A stretch of DNA of 64,000 bases. It comes from Candidatus Eiseniibacteriota bacterium. GTDB taxonomy: Bacteria > Eisenbacteria > RBG-16-71-46 > CAIMUX01. Position numbers and translations under genes: made by a program. Below, piece by piece: positions 25,248-33,743 of this stretch; within the stretch, counting starts at the first letter, position 1, and each line of letters opens with the position of its first letter. Location: NCBI GenBank assembly GCA_029569475.1, contig JAKQSZ010000039.1:1-64000 (forward strand), in the 5' to 3' direction. The notes under the pieces are model-generated. The model searched no databases and was not told the DNA's origin. It saw nothing but the letters and a program-made list of their open reading frames with translations.

Positions 25248-26963
25248 ATGGACACGAGGAGAGCGCAACCTGGAGGGCCTTCCTCCGGCGGTCGGAAGGG
25301 GTCGTCTGACGCTCCCCCGGCGGGGGAGGGCACTGACGGCGTTAGTGACCATGATTCGTCCGGAAGCGGGGCTGTTCTCTTCGGCTCCCACGAGGACGGC
25401 GGCCGTTCCACGGGGCCGAATCATCGACTCTCCTGGCGGGATGTGGTGGATTCGGCCTGCCGGATCACCGCTGAACTGGACCCGCCACAAGCGGTGCGCG
25501 CGATTGTAGACGGCGTGGTCGCCACGGTCGGCGCCGATCGCGGCGCGCTTTTCTTCGGCCATCGCCTGGATTCTCCGTTCGTTCCCGTTTACCTCTCCAA
25601 CGTCGAGGCACGAGACGTCCCGCGAATCGACGGGATCGGCCGCGCCGTTCTCCGCGACACCCCGACCGATGCCTGCTTCGTCACGGCGGACGCTGCCGCG
25701 GAAGCCCGGCTGGCCGGTCTCGAAGAGGCTCGCGATCTGACGCACCCGTCCATGATCTGTGCCCGCGTACCCGTTCATGATGTCTGCTCGGGCATGCTCT
25801 TTCTGGACGCCCGGCGCAAAGGATGCTTCGACGACGGCTGCGCGGACTTCGTGGCCGCGTACTCGAAGCTGGCGGCCGTGTCCCTGCGCAATGCCCGCCG
25901 GTTCATCGATCTGCGGCTGGCCAACGAGCGCTTGACTCACCGCCTGGAGGCGCAGGACCGCTTCTGGGACCTGCCGATCCGCAGCGAGGCGATGCAGGGA
26001 CTGCGGGAACTCATGGCGCTCGCCGGCAATGTGGAGTGTGGTGTCCTGTTATTGGGAGAGCCGGGCTCCGAGGTGGAGAGCGTGGCGCGCGGCATCCATG
26101 CCGCCGGCCCGCGGGCGCTTCGTCCCTTTCTCTCCTACAACTGCTCCGCCGGGCCGCGTCATCTCCTGGAGATCGAGCTCTTCGGGCATGCCCGCGGACC
26201 GTCCGGCGGTCCGCATTGGGGCAAGCCCGGTCTTCTGCGAATGGCCGACCGGGGAGTTCTTTTCCTCGATGAGGTTACGGCGCTCGACGATGGCGCCCAG
26301 CAGAAGCTGCGGCGTTTCTTCCAGGATGGAATGGTGCGGCCGGTGCGAAGCCGCGAGTCCTTCCCGGTCGATGTGCAGATCATCGCCGCCACGCGGCTGG
26401 ATCCGCGGGCGGAGGTGCGCGCGCGTCGATTCGATCGGGAGCTGCTGTACCACCTGAGCACCTTCGAGATCAGGATCCCTCCCCTCCGGGCACGTCCAGC
26501 GGATGTGGTCGTGCTGCTCGACCACTTCACGCGCAAGCACGGCGCCTGGAATGGAGGCGCGCGCCCGGAGTTGACCAGAGACGCGCTGGGTTACCTGGAG
26601 CGCCACAGCTGGCCAGGGAACACGGCCGAGCTGGAATGGCTGGCCCAGCGTCTCCTGGCCATGGCCACGGGCGGGCCGATAGACCTGGAATTGATCCGCC
26701 AGCTGCTGGCGCCGCCGGGGGCAACGGACGGACGCGACCACGAACGGACCGCGCCGCAGCCCGCCATGGTCGACCCGACCGGAGCGATCCGCTCCCTGGC
26801 CGAGGTGGAACGTGAAGCGATCCGCGAGGCCCTTATTCGCACGCGCGGCAACCGATCGAAGACCGCGCGCCTGCTCGGCGTGCAGCGCAACACGCTGCTG
26901 CGCCGGATCGAGCACCTGAATGTTCCGCTGGATGGGATTCCGAACCGCCGGGGACGCAAGTAG
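25248..26963 (+). CDS. Sigma54-activator-like protein with GAF domain and degenerate AAA+ domain
   Basis: A 571-residue protein with a disordered N-terminus, a GAF sensor domain (about residues 65-215), an AAA+ domain of bacterial enhancer-binding proteins (about 235-460) and a Fis-type helix-turn-helix (EALIRTRGNRSKTARLLGVQRNTLLRRIEHL, about 520-555). The AAA+ domain has lost essential elements: Walker A reads LLGEPGSEVE instead of GESGTGKE, and the sigma54-contacting GAFTGA loop is replaced by GHARGPSGGPHWG. Walker B (GVLFLDEV) and the RRFDRELLYHLSTFEIRIPPLRAR block remain. It is therefore unlikely to hydrolyse ATP or open sigma54 promoters; a repressor or sigma70-type role is possible. GTG at 25245 is an alternative start. 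Confidence 0.8.
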   Translation: MDTRRAQPGGPSSGGRKGSSDAPPAGEGTDGVSDHDSSGSGAVLFGSHEDGGRSTGPNHRLSWRDVVDSACRITAELDPPQAVRAIVDGVVATVGADRGALFFGHRLDSPFVPVYLSNVEARDVPRIDGIGRAVLRDTPTDACFVTADAAAEARLAGLEEARDLTHPSMICARVPVHDVCSGMLFLDARRKGCFDDGCADFVAAYSKLAAVSLRNARRFIDLRLANERLTHRLEAQDRFWDLPIRSEAMQGLRELMALAGNVECGVLLLGEPGSEVESVARGIHAAGPRALRPFLSYNCSAGPRHLLEIELFGHARGPSGGPHWGKPGLLRMADRGVLFLDEVTALDDGAQQKLRRFFQDGMVRPVRSRESFPVDVQIIAATRLDPRAEVRARRFDRELLYHLSTFEIRIPPLRARPADVVVLLDHFTRKHGAWNGGARPELTRDALGYLERHSWPGNTAELEWLAQRLLAMATGGPIDLELIRQLLAPPGATDGRDHERTAPQPAMVDPTGAIRSLAEVEREAIREALIRTRGNRSKTARLLGVQRNTLLRRIEHLNVPLDGIPNRRGRK

Positions 26964-26972
26964 CATCATGCC

Positions 26973-27020
26973 GGTTCTGGATTGAGGATTGTCACCTAGG
27001 GCAATCTACGATCCAGAACC
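26973..27020. terminator. Bidirectional hairpin between convergent genes, overlapping the cysS 3' end
   Basis: A perfect 10-bp inverted repeat, GGTTCTGGAT (26973-26982) and ATCCAGAACC (27011-27020), encloses a second stem GATTG/CAATC. The right arm is part of the last codons of cysS (KVLD on the minus strand) and the left arm lies after the stop of the activator-like gene. No long T-tract follows, so it may stop polymerases only partly or protect transcript ends. Confidence 0.55.
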
Positions 27021-28471
27021 TTGAAAGACCAGGTGGTCCCTTCCTTGCCATCCTTGAGTTCGATCCCCGCCGCGTCGAGGCGGTCGCGAATCTGATCGGA
27101 GAGGGTCCAGTTCCGGGCCTGTCGCGCCTGCTGGCGGAGCTCGATCAGCAACTCGACGAGTTTCGGGAGGTGGTCCGTGTCGGCCGAGGCGCGCGCCGCG
27201 CGGGGGCGCAGGCCCAGGATCTCCTCGAACGTCTCGCGGAAGAGGGCGCGCCAGGCCTCGAGGTCGGAACGGCTCGTTCGCGACTCAGGGGAGTGCAGCC
27301 GCCGGTTGATCTCGGCACAGCAATCGAAGAGCACGGCCAAGGCGCTGGGCGTGTTGAAGTCGGCGTCCATCGCCTCGAGGAACTGGCGTCGCGCGTGGGC
27401 TACGATCGCGCCGGCTTCCTCTCCCATCGGGCCCTCGGGGGCCTCCGGCAGTCGCTGGTCGAGTTCGTCGATGACGTTCCAGATCCGGTCGAGGCCTTTG
27501 GCGGCGGCCGCGATCGCCTCCTCGCTGAAGTCGGTGTTGGAACGGTAGTGCGTCGTCAGGATGAAGAAGCGCAGGGCCATGGGGTCGTGCCGCTGGAGCG
27601 CGTCCTTGATGGTGGTGTAGTTGCCCAGGCTCTTTCCCATCTTGGTGCCGCCGACCGTGACCATGTTGTTGAGCAGCCAGTAGCGGACGAAGGGGTGGCC
27701 GGTGGCCGCCTCAGCCTGCGCCACCTCGCTCTCGTTGTGGGGGAACATGTTCTCGAGCCCGCCGCCGTGGATGTCGATCGTCTCGCCGAGGTACTTCATG
27801 GCCATCGCCGAGCACTCCAGGTGCCAGCCCGGGTAACCTTCGCTCCAGGGGCTCGGCCACTTCAGGATGTGTTCGGCGTTGGCCTTGATCCAGACCGCGA
27901 AGTCGGCCGGATCGCGCTTTTCGGGGTTGACGCTCACGCGCGCGCCTTCCATCTGCTCGTCGACCTTGCGCCGAGACAGCTTGCCGTATCCATCGAAGCT
28001 CGAGACCGAGAAGTACACGTTGCCATTCACCTCGTAGGCGTGACCCCGCTCGATCAGGCGCCGGACCAGCTCGATCTGCTCCGTGATGTGCCCGCTCGGA
28101 CGCGGGTTGATGTCGGCGCGCAGCACGTTCAAGGCATCCATGTCCTCGAAGTAGCTCCACATGAAGCGCTCGACGACCTCCATCGGCTCGACACGGTCAT
28201 GGCGCGCCTGGCGGACGATCTTGTCCTCCCCCTGGTCGGCGTCGTCGGTGAGGTGTCCGACGTCGGTGATGTTGCGGACGTAGCGGACGGACAGGCCCTG
28301 CGAACGGAGATAGCGCACCACGATGTCGAAGCTGATGTAGGCCTTGGCGTGGCCGATGTGGCTATGGCCATAGACGGTCGGGCCGCAGACGTACATGCTC
28401 ACGTACCCCGGAATCTGGGGCTGAAAGCTCTCGAGCGAACGAGACAGATAGTTGTAGACCTGCAGTGCCAT
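26996..28471 (-). CDS. cysS: Cysteinyl-tRNA synthetase
   Basis: A 491-residue class I aminoacyl-tRNA synthetase that charges tRNA-Cys. The HIGH motif is GHSHIGH in [15 protein letters not shown], with the zinc-binding Cys of CGPTVY; further zinc ligands are in [14 protein letters not shown] and [15 protein letters not shown]; the KMSKS motif is KMGKS in [11 protein letters not shown]. The C-terminal DALR-type region ([47 protein letters not shown]) is typical. ATG at 28469-28471 follows GGGAGG; an upstream extension of 16 codons has no support. It stands alone between convergent and tandem neighbours. Confidence 0.95.
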   Translation of the reverse strand: MALQVYNYLSRSLESFQPQIPGYVSMYVCGPTVYGHSHIGHAKAYISFDIVVRYLRSQGLSVRYVRNITDVGHLTDDADQGEDKIVRQARHDRVEPMEVVERFMWSYFEDMDALNVLRADINPRPSGHITEQIELVRRLIERGHAYEVNGNVYFSVSSFDGYGKLSRRKVDEQMEGARVSVNPEKRDPADFAVWIKANAEHILKWPSPWSEGYPGWHLECSAMAMKYLGETIDIHGGGLENMFPHNESEVAQAEAATGHPFVRYWLLNNMVTVGGTKMGKSLGNYTTIKDALQRHDPMALRFFILTTHYRSNTDFSEEAIAAAAKGLDRIWNVIDELDQRLPEAPEGPMGEEAGAIVAHARRQFLEAMDADFNTPSALAVLFDCCAEINRRLHSPESRTSRSDLEAWRALFRETFEEILGLRPRAARASADTDHLPKLVELLIELRQQARQARNWTLSDQIRDRLDAAGIELKDGKEGTTWSFKVLDRRLP

Positions 28472-28768
28472 GACCGTCCTCCCTGGCTGCTCCTGGAGTT
28501 CCCGTCCGCTCCTTGACATCGGCCGGTCGGCGCCGCGTATCCAGCGGTCCGATGCTCCTGCCGGAATCGGGTACGATCCTCCGCTTCCGGCCGGTAGGCC
28601 GGCTTGACAGCTTGCGAGTCCGGGGGTTGGAGACTGAGCGTGAAGGCAGAAGACTATCCGATCGCTCCGAGATCCTCAAGGAGCGCCGGCCACGCGATCG
28701 TCCACCTCAGAGGCCCTCCCGGCCCCGAATCCGCGCGGGGGTGTCCCGGTGGGCACCGGCCCGTTCGC

Positions 28769-30067
28769 TCACTCGGCCGAAGAGACGAAGTTCCAGTCCC
28801 GGACCACCAGCGGCGGGCAGACGACGCAATTGCCGGCGTAGCCGCAAAGCTCGGGTGTCCCGCGGTCGATCGTACGTTGCAGCATGCCGAGACAGCTATC
28901 GTTCCAGCGCATGCTGGCGACACCCCCGGCGATTCGGCCGTCCTCGATGAGGAACGTGCCGTCGCGCGTCATCCCGGTCCACAGGGTCTCGTGCATCTGC
29001 AAGGGGCGGATGTACCAGAACCGCGTGACCAGGATCCCGCGCTCGACCCCCGCGATCAGTTGCGGAAGCGGCTTGTCGGTCCCCTCCATGCGCAGGGCGA
29101 GGGGAAAGGGCGTGGGGGGGAGTTCCAGACGCCGGGCGGTGAAGCGGTCGGCATGCCGGCCCACGAAGAAGCCTCGGTCGATCCAGGTCACGGGCTGGTG
29201 CGGCACGCCTTCGGACGAAAACGGCATGGTCGGCAGCGCGGGGTCTCGCGGATCGCTCGTGACGTGGATCTCTTCGCCCGCCAGCCGTTCGCCGACCTTC
29301 CCGGACAGGAACGTCGTCCCCTCGTCGGTCATGCGCGCGTCCATGCTGCCCACCAGGATGCCGAGGAGGTTGGAGGCGGCTGCGGGGAGAAGAACCACCG
29401 TATAGCGCCCGGCCGGCAGCGTCCGGGGGCGGGCTGAGCCCAGGGCGCCCTCGATGGCCCGGGCGGCGACGGAGGCGGCCGAGATCCCGCCGACCTGGCC
29501 GCTGACATCATGCGCCCAGCCCGAGCTGTCGGGGGCGGTCACGGTGCAGCCGATCTCGACGTCCGTGCGGGCATGCCAGGCAAAAAGCCCTGCGCGGGTG
29601 GCGACGGCCGTCTCCGAAGGTGTGATCTCGACCGTTCCGGCCGCCTGGCAACTCGCTCTGCGGACGGCGGTGATCACGTCCTGGGCGATCCCGATCCGGT
29701 CCGCGGCCGGTAGATCCGCGGTGGCTTCGTCCCAGGCCTCGACCGGCAGATACTCCTGCGGCCCGAGAAAGGGCAAAAACTCCGGGTCGGGCGGTGCCTC
29801 GCGGGCCGCCTCCTCGGCTCTCTGTACGACCGCGTCCAGCGCTTCGGGATCGAAGGACTCGACCTTGGCCGAACCCCGGCGGTCGCCGAAGGCGACCTCG
29901 ACGGTCACGCGCTGCGTCTCGAGATCGACGTTCTGGCTGACCAGGTTCGCCGCGAACCGCGTCGACATCTGCCGCACCCGCTGGAGGGTGACCAGCGCGT
30001 CGTCGGCGCGCACCCGCTCCAGGATCCGGCCCGCCGTCGTCCTGCAGAAGTCCTCGTTGCGCTCCAT
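28769..30067 (-). CDS. TldE/PmbA-like subunit of TldD/TldE protease
   Basis: A 432-residue member of the TldD/PmbA family without the HExxxH zinc motif, as expected for the TldE (PmbA) partner. TldD/TldE is a cytoplasmic metalloprotease that threads unfolded peptides through a central channel and trims peptide leaders or toxin antidotes. Family features: the N-terminal VTLQRVRQMSTRFAANLVSQNVDLETQRVTVEVAFG, the GRYTVVLLPAAASNLLGILVGSMDARMTDEGTTFLSGKVGERL block and ERGILVTRFWYIRPLQMHETLWTGMTRDGTFLIEDG. The ATG at 30065-30067 lies 19 bp after the tldD stop, so the pair is one operon. The C-terminal CGYAGNCVVCPP is unusual in its cysteine content. Confidence 0.88.
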   Translation of the reverse strand: MERNEDFCRTTAGRILERVRADDALVTLQRVRQMSTRFAANLVSQNVDLETQRVTVEVAFGDRRGSAKVESFDPEALDAVVQRAEEAAREAPPDPEFLPFLGPQEYLPVEAWDEATADLPAADRIGIAQDVITAVRRASCQAAGTVEITPSETAVATRAGLFAWHARTDVEIGCTVTAPDSSGWAHDVSGQVGGISAASVAARAIEGALGSARPRTLPAGRYTVVLLPAAASNLLGILVGSMDARMTDEGTTFLSGKVGERLAGEEIHVTSDPRDPALPTMPFSSEGVPHQPVTWIDRGFFVGRHADRFTARRLELPPTPFPLALRMEGTDKPLPQLIAGVERGILVTRFWYIRPLQMHETLWTGMTRDGTFLIEDGRIAGGVASMRWNDSCLGMLQRTIDRGTPELCGYAGNCVVCPPLVVRDWNFVSSAE

Positions 30068-30086
30068 GGACGTCGTCCCCCGCCGG

Positions 30087-31541
30087 TCAGGCCTTGGCCT
30101 TGCCGAACTCCACCTTGCGGAAGCGGCAGGGGGGCGCGAAGTGCGTCATCATGCCGCGCTGCGCCGGCTGTCCCTTGCCGCAGTTGATCAGGCCGAAGGA
30201 GTCGAAGTCCTCCGGGCCGCACACGGCATCACAGGAATTCCAGAAGACAGGCGTGCGGCCGCGATAGACCACGTTCTTCAGCAGCGCCTGGCGCTTCCCG
30301 TCCTTGATCCGCCAGGTCATGTCGCCGCCGAATTGGAAGTCGAGGCGTTGCTGGTCGATGCTGAAGGCGCCGCGGCCCTCGACGAGGATCCCGTCGCTGG
30401 TGTCGGCGATGAGATCCTCGTAGCGGCCGCTTCCGGGCAAGATCCCGAGGTTGGGGATGCGCACGATCGGCGGGTACCACCAACCCTCCGCGCGGCTGCT
30501 GCCGCGCGAGCGCTCCTCCCCGATCAGGGGAGCGAACTCCCGGCCGGTGGAGTAGCCGGTGAGGATGCCCTCGCGGATCACATCCCAGCGCTGGCCTTCG
30601 ACGCCCTCGTCATCGCAGCCCTGGCTCGCCAGGTACTCCGGCCGCGTGTTGTCGGCGACCACGTTGAGGATCGGACTACCGTAGCGGAAGTTGCCGAGCT
30701 TCTCGGGGGTGGCGAAGGAGGTCCCTGCGAAGTCGGCCTCGTAGCCCAGGACGCGGTCCAACTCGGTGGCGTGGCCGATGCTCTCGTGGATCGGCAGGAC
30801 CAGGCCGGCCGGGTCGAGGATCAAGTCGTAACGGCCGTCGGAGATCTCCTCGGCGTAGAGCTTCTCCCGTGCTTCGCGCGCCACGACCGGGGCGCGAGCC
30901 AGCAGATCGGCCTCGCGGATGTGTTCCCAGCCGGCGTGCCGGCCCCAGGTGTCGTACATCCGGGTCTGCACGTCGCCGTTGCCGGCGGCGCGGGCGTAGA
31001 GCATGGCCCACGGCACGATCCGCGTCCGGTGGACGCGCGATCCCTCCGTGGAGAGGAAAAACTGCTCCTGCCGCTGCAGGCTCAGCAGCGCCCAGGCTTC
31101 CCTGATCTCGGGCTCGGCCCGCATCAATCGGGCGCACTCCAGGAGCAGGGCCGTCTTCTCGGACAGGCCGACCGCGAAGGGGTCCTCCCGGCGCGGCGTG
31201 TGGTACTCGATCTGGTGAGGAGTCTCCTCGGCCAGGACCACCGGTTGGTCGCGCAGGGGGGCGGTGGCGAGAGCGGACTCGACCGCGCGACGCGTCGCGG
31301 CGGCGACGGAATCCGGCGTCATCACGGAAACGGCGGCAAAGCCCCAGGCGCCGCCGGCGAGGCAGCGCACGCCCAGGCCGGTGCGCTCCTCGTCCTCGAG
31401 CTCCTGGATGCGGTCATTGCGCGCGACGATGCGCTGTTGCCGCGAGGCCTGGAAACGCACGTCCGCGTACGAGGCGCCCAGCCGGCGGGCCATCTCGGGG
31501 ACGACCGAGGCGAGCTCGATCCAGTCACGTTCCGCTGTCAT
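30087..31541 (-). CDS. tldD: TldD-like zinc metalloprotease subunit
   Basis: A 484-residue catalytic subunit of the TldD/TldE peptidase. The zinc motif HESIGH (HExxxH) lies in LVLPIHESIGHATELDRVLGYEADFAGTSFA; further family segments are SPILNVVADNTRPEYLASQGCDDEGVEGQ and GYSTGREFAPLIGEERSRGSSRAEGWWYPPIVRIPNL. ATG at 31539-31541 follows CTGGAGGA; longer upstream frames overlap the ArsR gene and are not real. TldE follows 19 bp later. A role in maturing the window's RiPP products is possible in principle but there is no linkage evidence. Confidence 0.9.
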   Translation of the reverse strand: MTAERDWIELASVVPEMARRLGASYADVRFQASRQQRIVARNDRIQELEDEERTGLGVRCLAGGAWGFAAVSVMTPDSVAAATRRAVESALATAPLRDQPVVLAEETPHQIEYHTPRREDPFAVGLSEKTALLLECARLMRAEPEIREAWALLSLQRQEQFFLSTEGSRVHRTRIVPWAMLYARAAGNGDVQTRMYDTWGRHAGWEHIREADLLARAPVVAREAREKLYAEEISDGRYDLILDPAGLVLPIHESIGHATELDRVLGYEADFAGTSFATPEKLGNFRYGSPILNVVADNTRPEYLASQGCDDEGVEGQRWDVIREGILTGYSTGREFAPLIGEERSRGSSRAEGWWYPPIVRIPNLGILPGSGRYEDLIADTSDGILVEGRGAFSIDQQRLDFQFGGDMTWRIKDGKRQALLKNVVYRGRTPVFWNSCDAVCGPEDFDSFGLINCGKGQPAQRGMMTHFAPPCRFRKVEFGKAKA

Positions 31542-31824
31542 GAGTCCTCCAGGTTCCAGCCCGCGGCCGGACCACCGCGACCGGGGCCAGGGGTCCGGGC
31601 CGCGGCGAGACGACGGGCGAGAGTATAGCAGGAAGGTCGGGCGTGAACGATGCTCCTCCGGATCCCCAGGCCGGTTGCGGGAGGTCGTGGAGGAGCACTG
31701 TTTCGGCTCAAGGACCTGCAGGCGGTGGCTGCCCCGGAGACGGTCCTGGAGAGCGGGAAAAGCGGCGCGACGAGTGACGACGTCGCCTCTGAACTCCTGA
31801 TCTTCCAGGGGGACCTGGCGCGCT

Positions 31825-32163
31825 CTATCGACCCCGGAGGCCCTTGAGCTCTTTCTCCAAGCGGTTCTCGATACTGGAGCACACCACCGCGCAGAGATCG
31901 AAGACCGACGGATCGTCCACCCGGTAGAAGACGTGTAGCCCCTCCTTGCGCCGCGCCACCAGCCCGGCCCGTTGCAGGTGCTGCAGGTGCTTGGAGACAT
32001 TGGCCTGCGAGGCGCCGGAGCATTTGACGAGTTCCGAAACGCTCAGCTCGGCGTCGCTCAGGTGGTGGAGCAGACGCAGGCGCACCGGGTCAGCCAAGAG
32101 CCGAAAGCGTTCCGCGACCAGCTCCAGGGTTGCAGGGCTAGGTGACTTTGACGATCTCGACAG
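31825..32163 (-). CDS. ArsR/SmtB-family transcriptional repressor
   Basis: A winged-helix repressor of about 112 residues, divergent from an RND efflux operon it probably controls. The conserved body reads LVAERFRLLADPVRLRLLHHLSDAELSVSELVKCSGASQANVSKHLQHLQRAGLVARRKEGLHVFYRV. The recognition helix is SQANVSKHLQHL. The usual ArsR metal motif ELCVCDL is ELSVSEL, so arsenite sensing by that site is unlikely; cysteines occur at VKC and LCAVVC near the C-terminus and could sense thiol-reactive signals. The conserved N-terminal sequence (TLELVAERFRLL) extends upstream of the TTG at 32097, and a GGAGG five bases before a CTG at 32163 supports that rare start codon. Confidence 0.8.
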   Translation of the reverse strand: MSRSSKSPSPATLELVAERFRLLADPVRLRLLHHLSDAELSVSELVKCSGASQANVSKHLQHLQRAGLVARRKEGLHVFYRVDDPSVFDLCAVVCSSIENRLEKELKGLRGR

Positions 32164-32218
32164 AGTGACCTCCGGGCTGAAAGCAATCTTCGGATTTCTC
32201 TTGCCTGTCCTCTACTGC

Positions 32219-32242
32219 ATGACTATACTACTAAGCAGTCAT
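32219..32242. promoter_or_regulatory. Inverted repeat, likely operator of the ArsR-type repressor
   Basis: ATGACT-N12-AGTCAT forms a perfect 6-bp inverted repeat in an AT-rich patch between the arsR-like gene and the efflux operon, about 60-80 bp upstream of the TolC-like start. ArsR-family repressors bind imperfect 12-2-12 palindromes placed this way. Confidence 0.55.
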
Positions 32243-32300
32243 ATGGTCAATCGATCAATTACGAGAGTCTGGCAGAGACCTCAAAGGGGAGGCAAGCCCG

Positions 32301-33743
32301 ATGGAGAGTCTGCAGAAGATGGAACGGCCCGGGATGCCGGATCGCGCGCGAGGCGCGGCCCAGCGTCATCGTCGCGTCGCAGCCTGGAGCGCCCTGGCAG
32401 CGTTGGCCTTGTTCCACCCTGTGGTGGAGGCGGCCGAGCCGCTGCCCGCTCCCGGCGATCCGCTCTCGCTGGAGCGAGCCGTGGCCATCGCCCTGGAGAA
32501 CAACCCCATGGTTCTCGAGCGCGCCGCCGACATCGACGCGGCCCGTTTCGCCGGACGCCAGGCGCGGGCCTCCCGCCTGCCGGCGCTCACCTTCCGCCAG
32601 GTCGTCGTCCGCACCACAGCCCCCGCCGATGTCTTCGGCCTGACCATGATGCAGGAGCGTTTCTCCATGGCGGAGTTCGCCGACCCGGCTTCCAATCCCA
32701 ACGCCCCGGAGGCCTTCGACGACTTTGCCTCGGAGTTCGCCCTCGGCGTGCCGCTCTACACGGGGGGGAAGCTCTCCGCCGGGATCCGCCAGGCCGATCA
32801 GATGCGGCGGGCGGCGGAGGCCGCGACCGGGTTCTCTCGCTACACCGTCGCGCTGTACGCCGCCGAGGCCTATGAGGGCGCGCTGCTCGCCTCCGCCTAT
32901 GCCGAACTGGCGGTCCGGGCCCGGGAGACGACGGCGCGCCATGCCGCCTCCGCGCGTGACTTCTACGACGCCGGCATGATCGTGGAGAGCGACCTGCTGC
33001 AGGCCCAGGTGCACCTGGCGAAGATGGACGAACAGGTGATCACCGCGGCCAACGCCGCCCAGACCGCCCGCGCGGGGCTCAACCGGGTCCTGGGGATCGA
33101 CGGCGGTAGCGTCTTCACCCTCGAAGATACTGGGCAGCCGGCCGACACGTCGTTGCCGGCCCTGGCGGAGGCGATCGAGCGCGGCCTGCGGGAACGCCAG
33201 GATCTGGCAGCGCAGAGGGCCCAGGCCGAGGCGGCGCGCCAGGAGACCAGGGCCGCGTTCGGCGGTTTTCTGCCGGAAGTGGGAGCCTCGGCCTCTTGGG
33301 TGGCGCACGACGACAAGCTCTTCGGAGGACACGGCCAGAGTACGACCCTGGCGATGCAGCTGCGCTGGAACATCTGGGATTGGGGACAGACCCACGCCGG
33401 CGTTCAGAGAAGCCGCGCCTCCCATCGCGCGGCCCAGGAACGGACCCGCGCGGCGGAGCAGAAGGCCGAGTTCGAGATCCGCTCCGCGCGCCACTCCGTG
33501 GAGGAAGCGCTGGCTCGCATGGAAGCCGCGCGACGCGGCGTGGCGTCCGCGGAACGCGCCCTCGCCATCCTGGAGGACCGCTTCGCGCAGGGCGTCGCCC
33601 GGATGACCGAGCTGCTGGATGCCGAAACCGCGGCCCACGACGCCCGGGTCCGCGAGCTGAACGTCCGATTCGACCTGTCGCGCGCGGTCCGCGCGCTTCT
33701 CTACGCCATGGGCCAGAATCCCGTCCCGGAGGTGCAGTCATGA
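32301..33743 (+). CDS. TolC-family outer-membrane efflux protein
   Basis: A 480-residue outer-membrane channel of an RND tripartite pump. An N-terminal signal sequence (RVAAWSALAALALFHPVVEAAE) is followed by two TolC repeats rich in Ala/Arg coiled-coil helices: LSLERAVAIALENNPMVLERAADIDAARF, and after about 200 residues LAEAIERGLRERQDLAAQRAQAEAARQETRAAFGGFLPEVGASAS. Strand segments such as FALGVPLYTGGKLSAGI and LAMQLRWNIWDWGQT match the barrel strands. A good AAGGGGAGG precedes the start. It overlaps the adaptor gene by 4 bp and begins the operon. Confidence 0.9.
   Translation: MESLQKMERPGMPDRARGAAQRHRRVAAWSALAALALFHPVVEAAEPLPAPGDPLSLERAVAIALENNPMVLERAADIDAARFAGRQARASRLPALTFRQVVVRTTAPADVFGLTMMQERFSMAEFADPASNPNAPEAFDDFASEFALGVPLYTGGKLSAGIRQADQMRRAAEAATGFSRYTVALYAAEAYEGALLASAYAELAVRARETTARHAASARDFYDAGMIVESDLLQAQVHLAKMDEQVITAANAAQTARAGLNRVLGIDGGSVFTLEDTGQPADTSLPALAEAIERGLRERQDLAAQRAQAEAARQETRAAFGGFLPEVGASASWVAHDDKLFGGHGQSTTLAMQLRWNIWDWGQTHAGVQRSRASHRAAQERTRAAEQKAEFEIRSARHSVEEALARMEAARRGVASAERALAILEDRFAQGVARMTELLDAETAAHDARVRELNVRFDLSRAVRALLYAMGQNPVPEVQS

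Noticed and set aside
28587..28602. CCGGCC-GGTA-GGCCGG hairpin between tldE and cysS
   Set aside because: No T-run on either side; too short to call a terminator with confidence.
28769..31541. TldD/TldE as dedicated maturation protease for the window's RiPPs
   Set aside because: The pair is widespread and lies 13 kb from the lasso genes, which already have their own leader peptidase.
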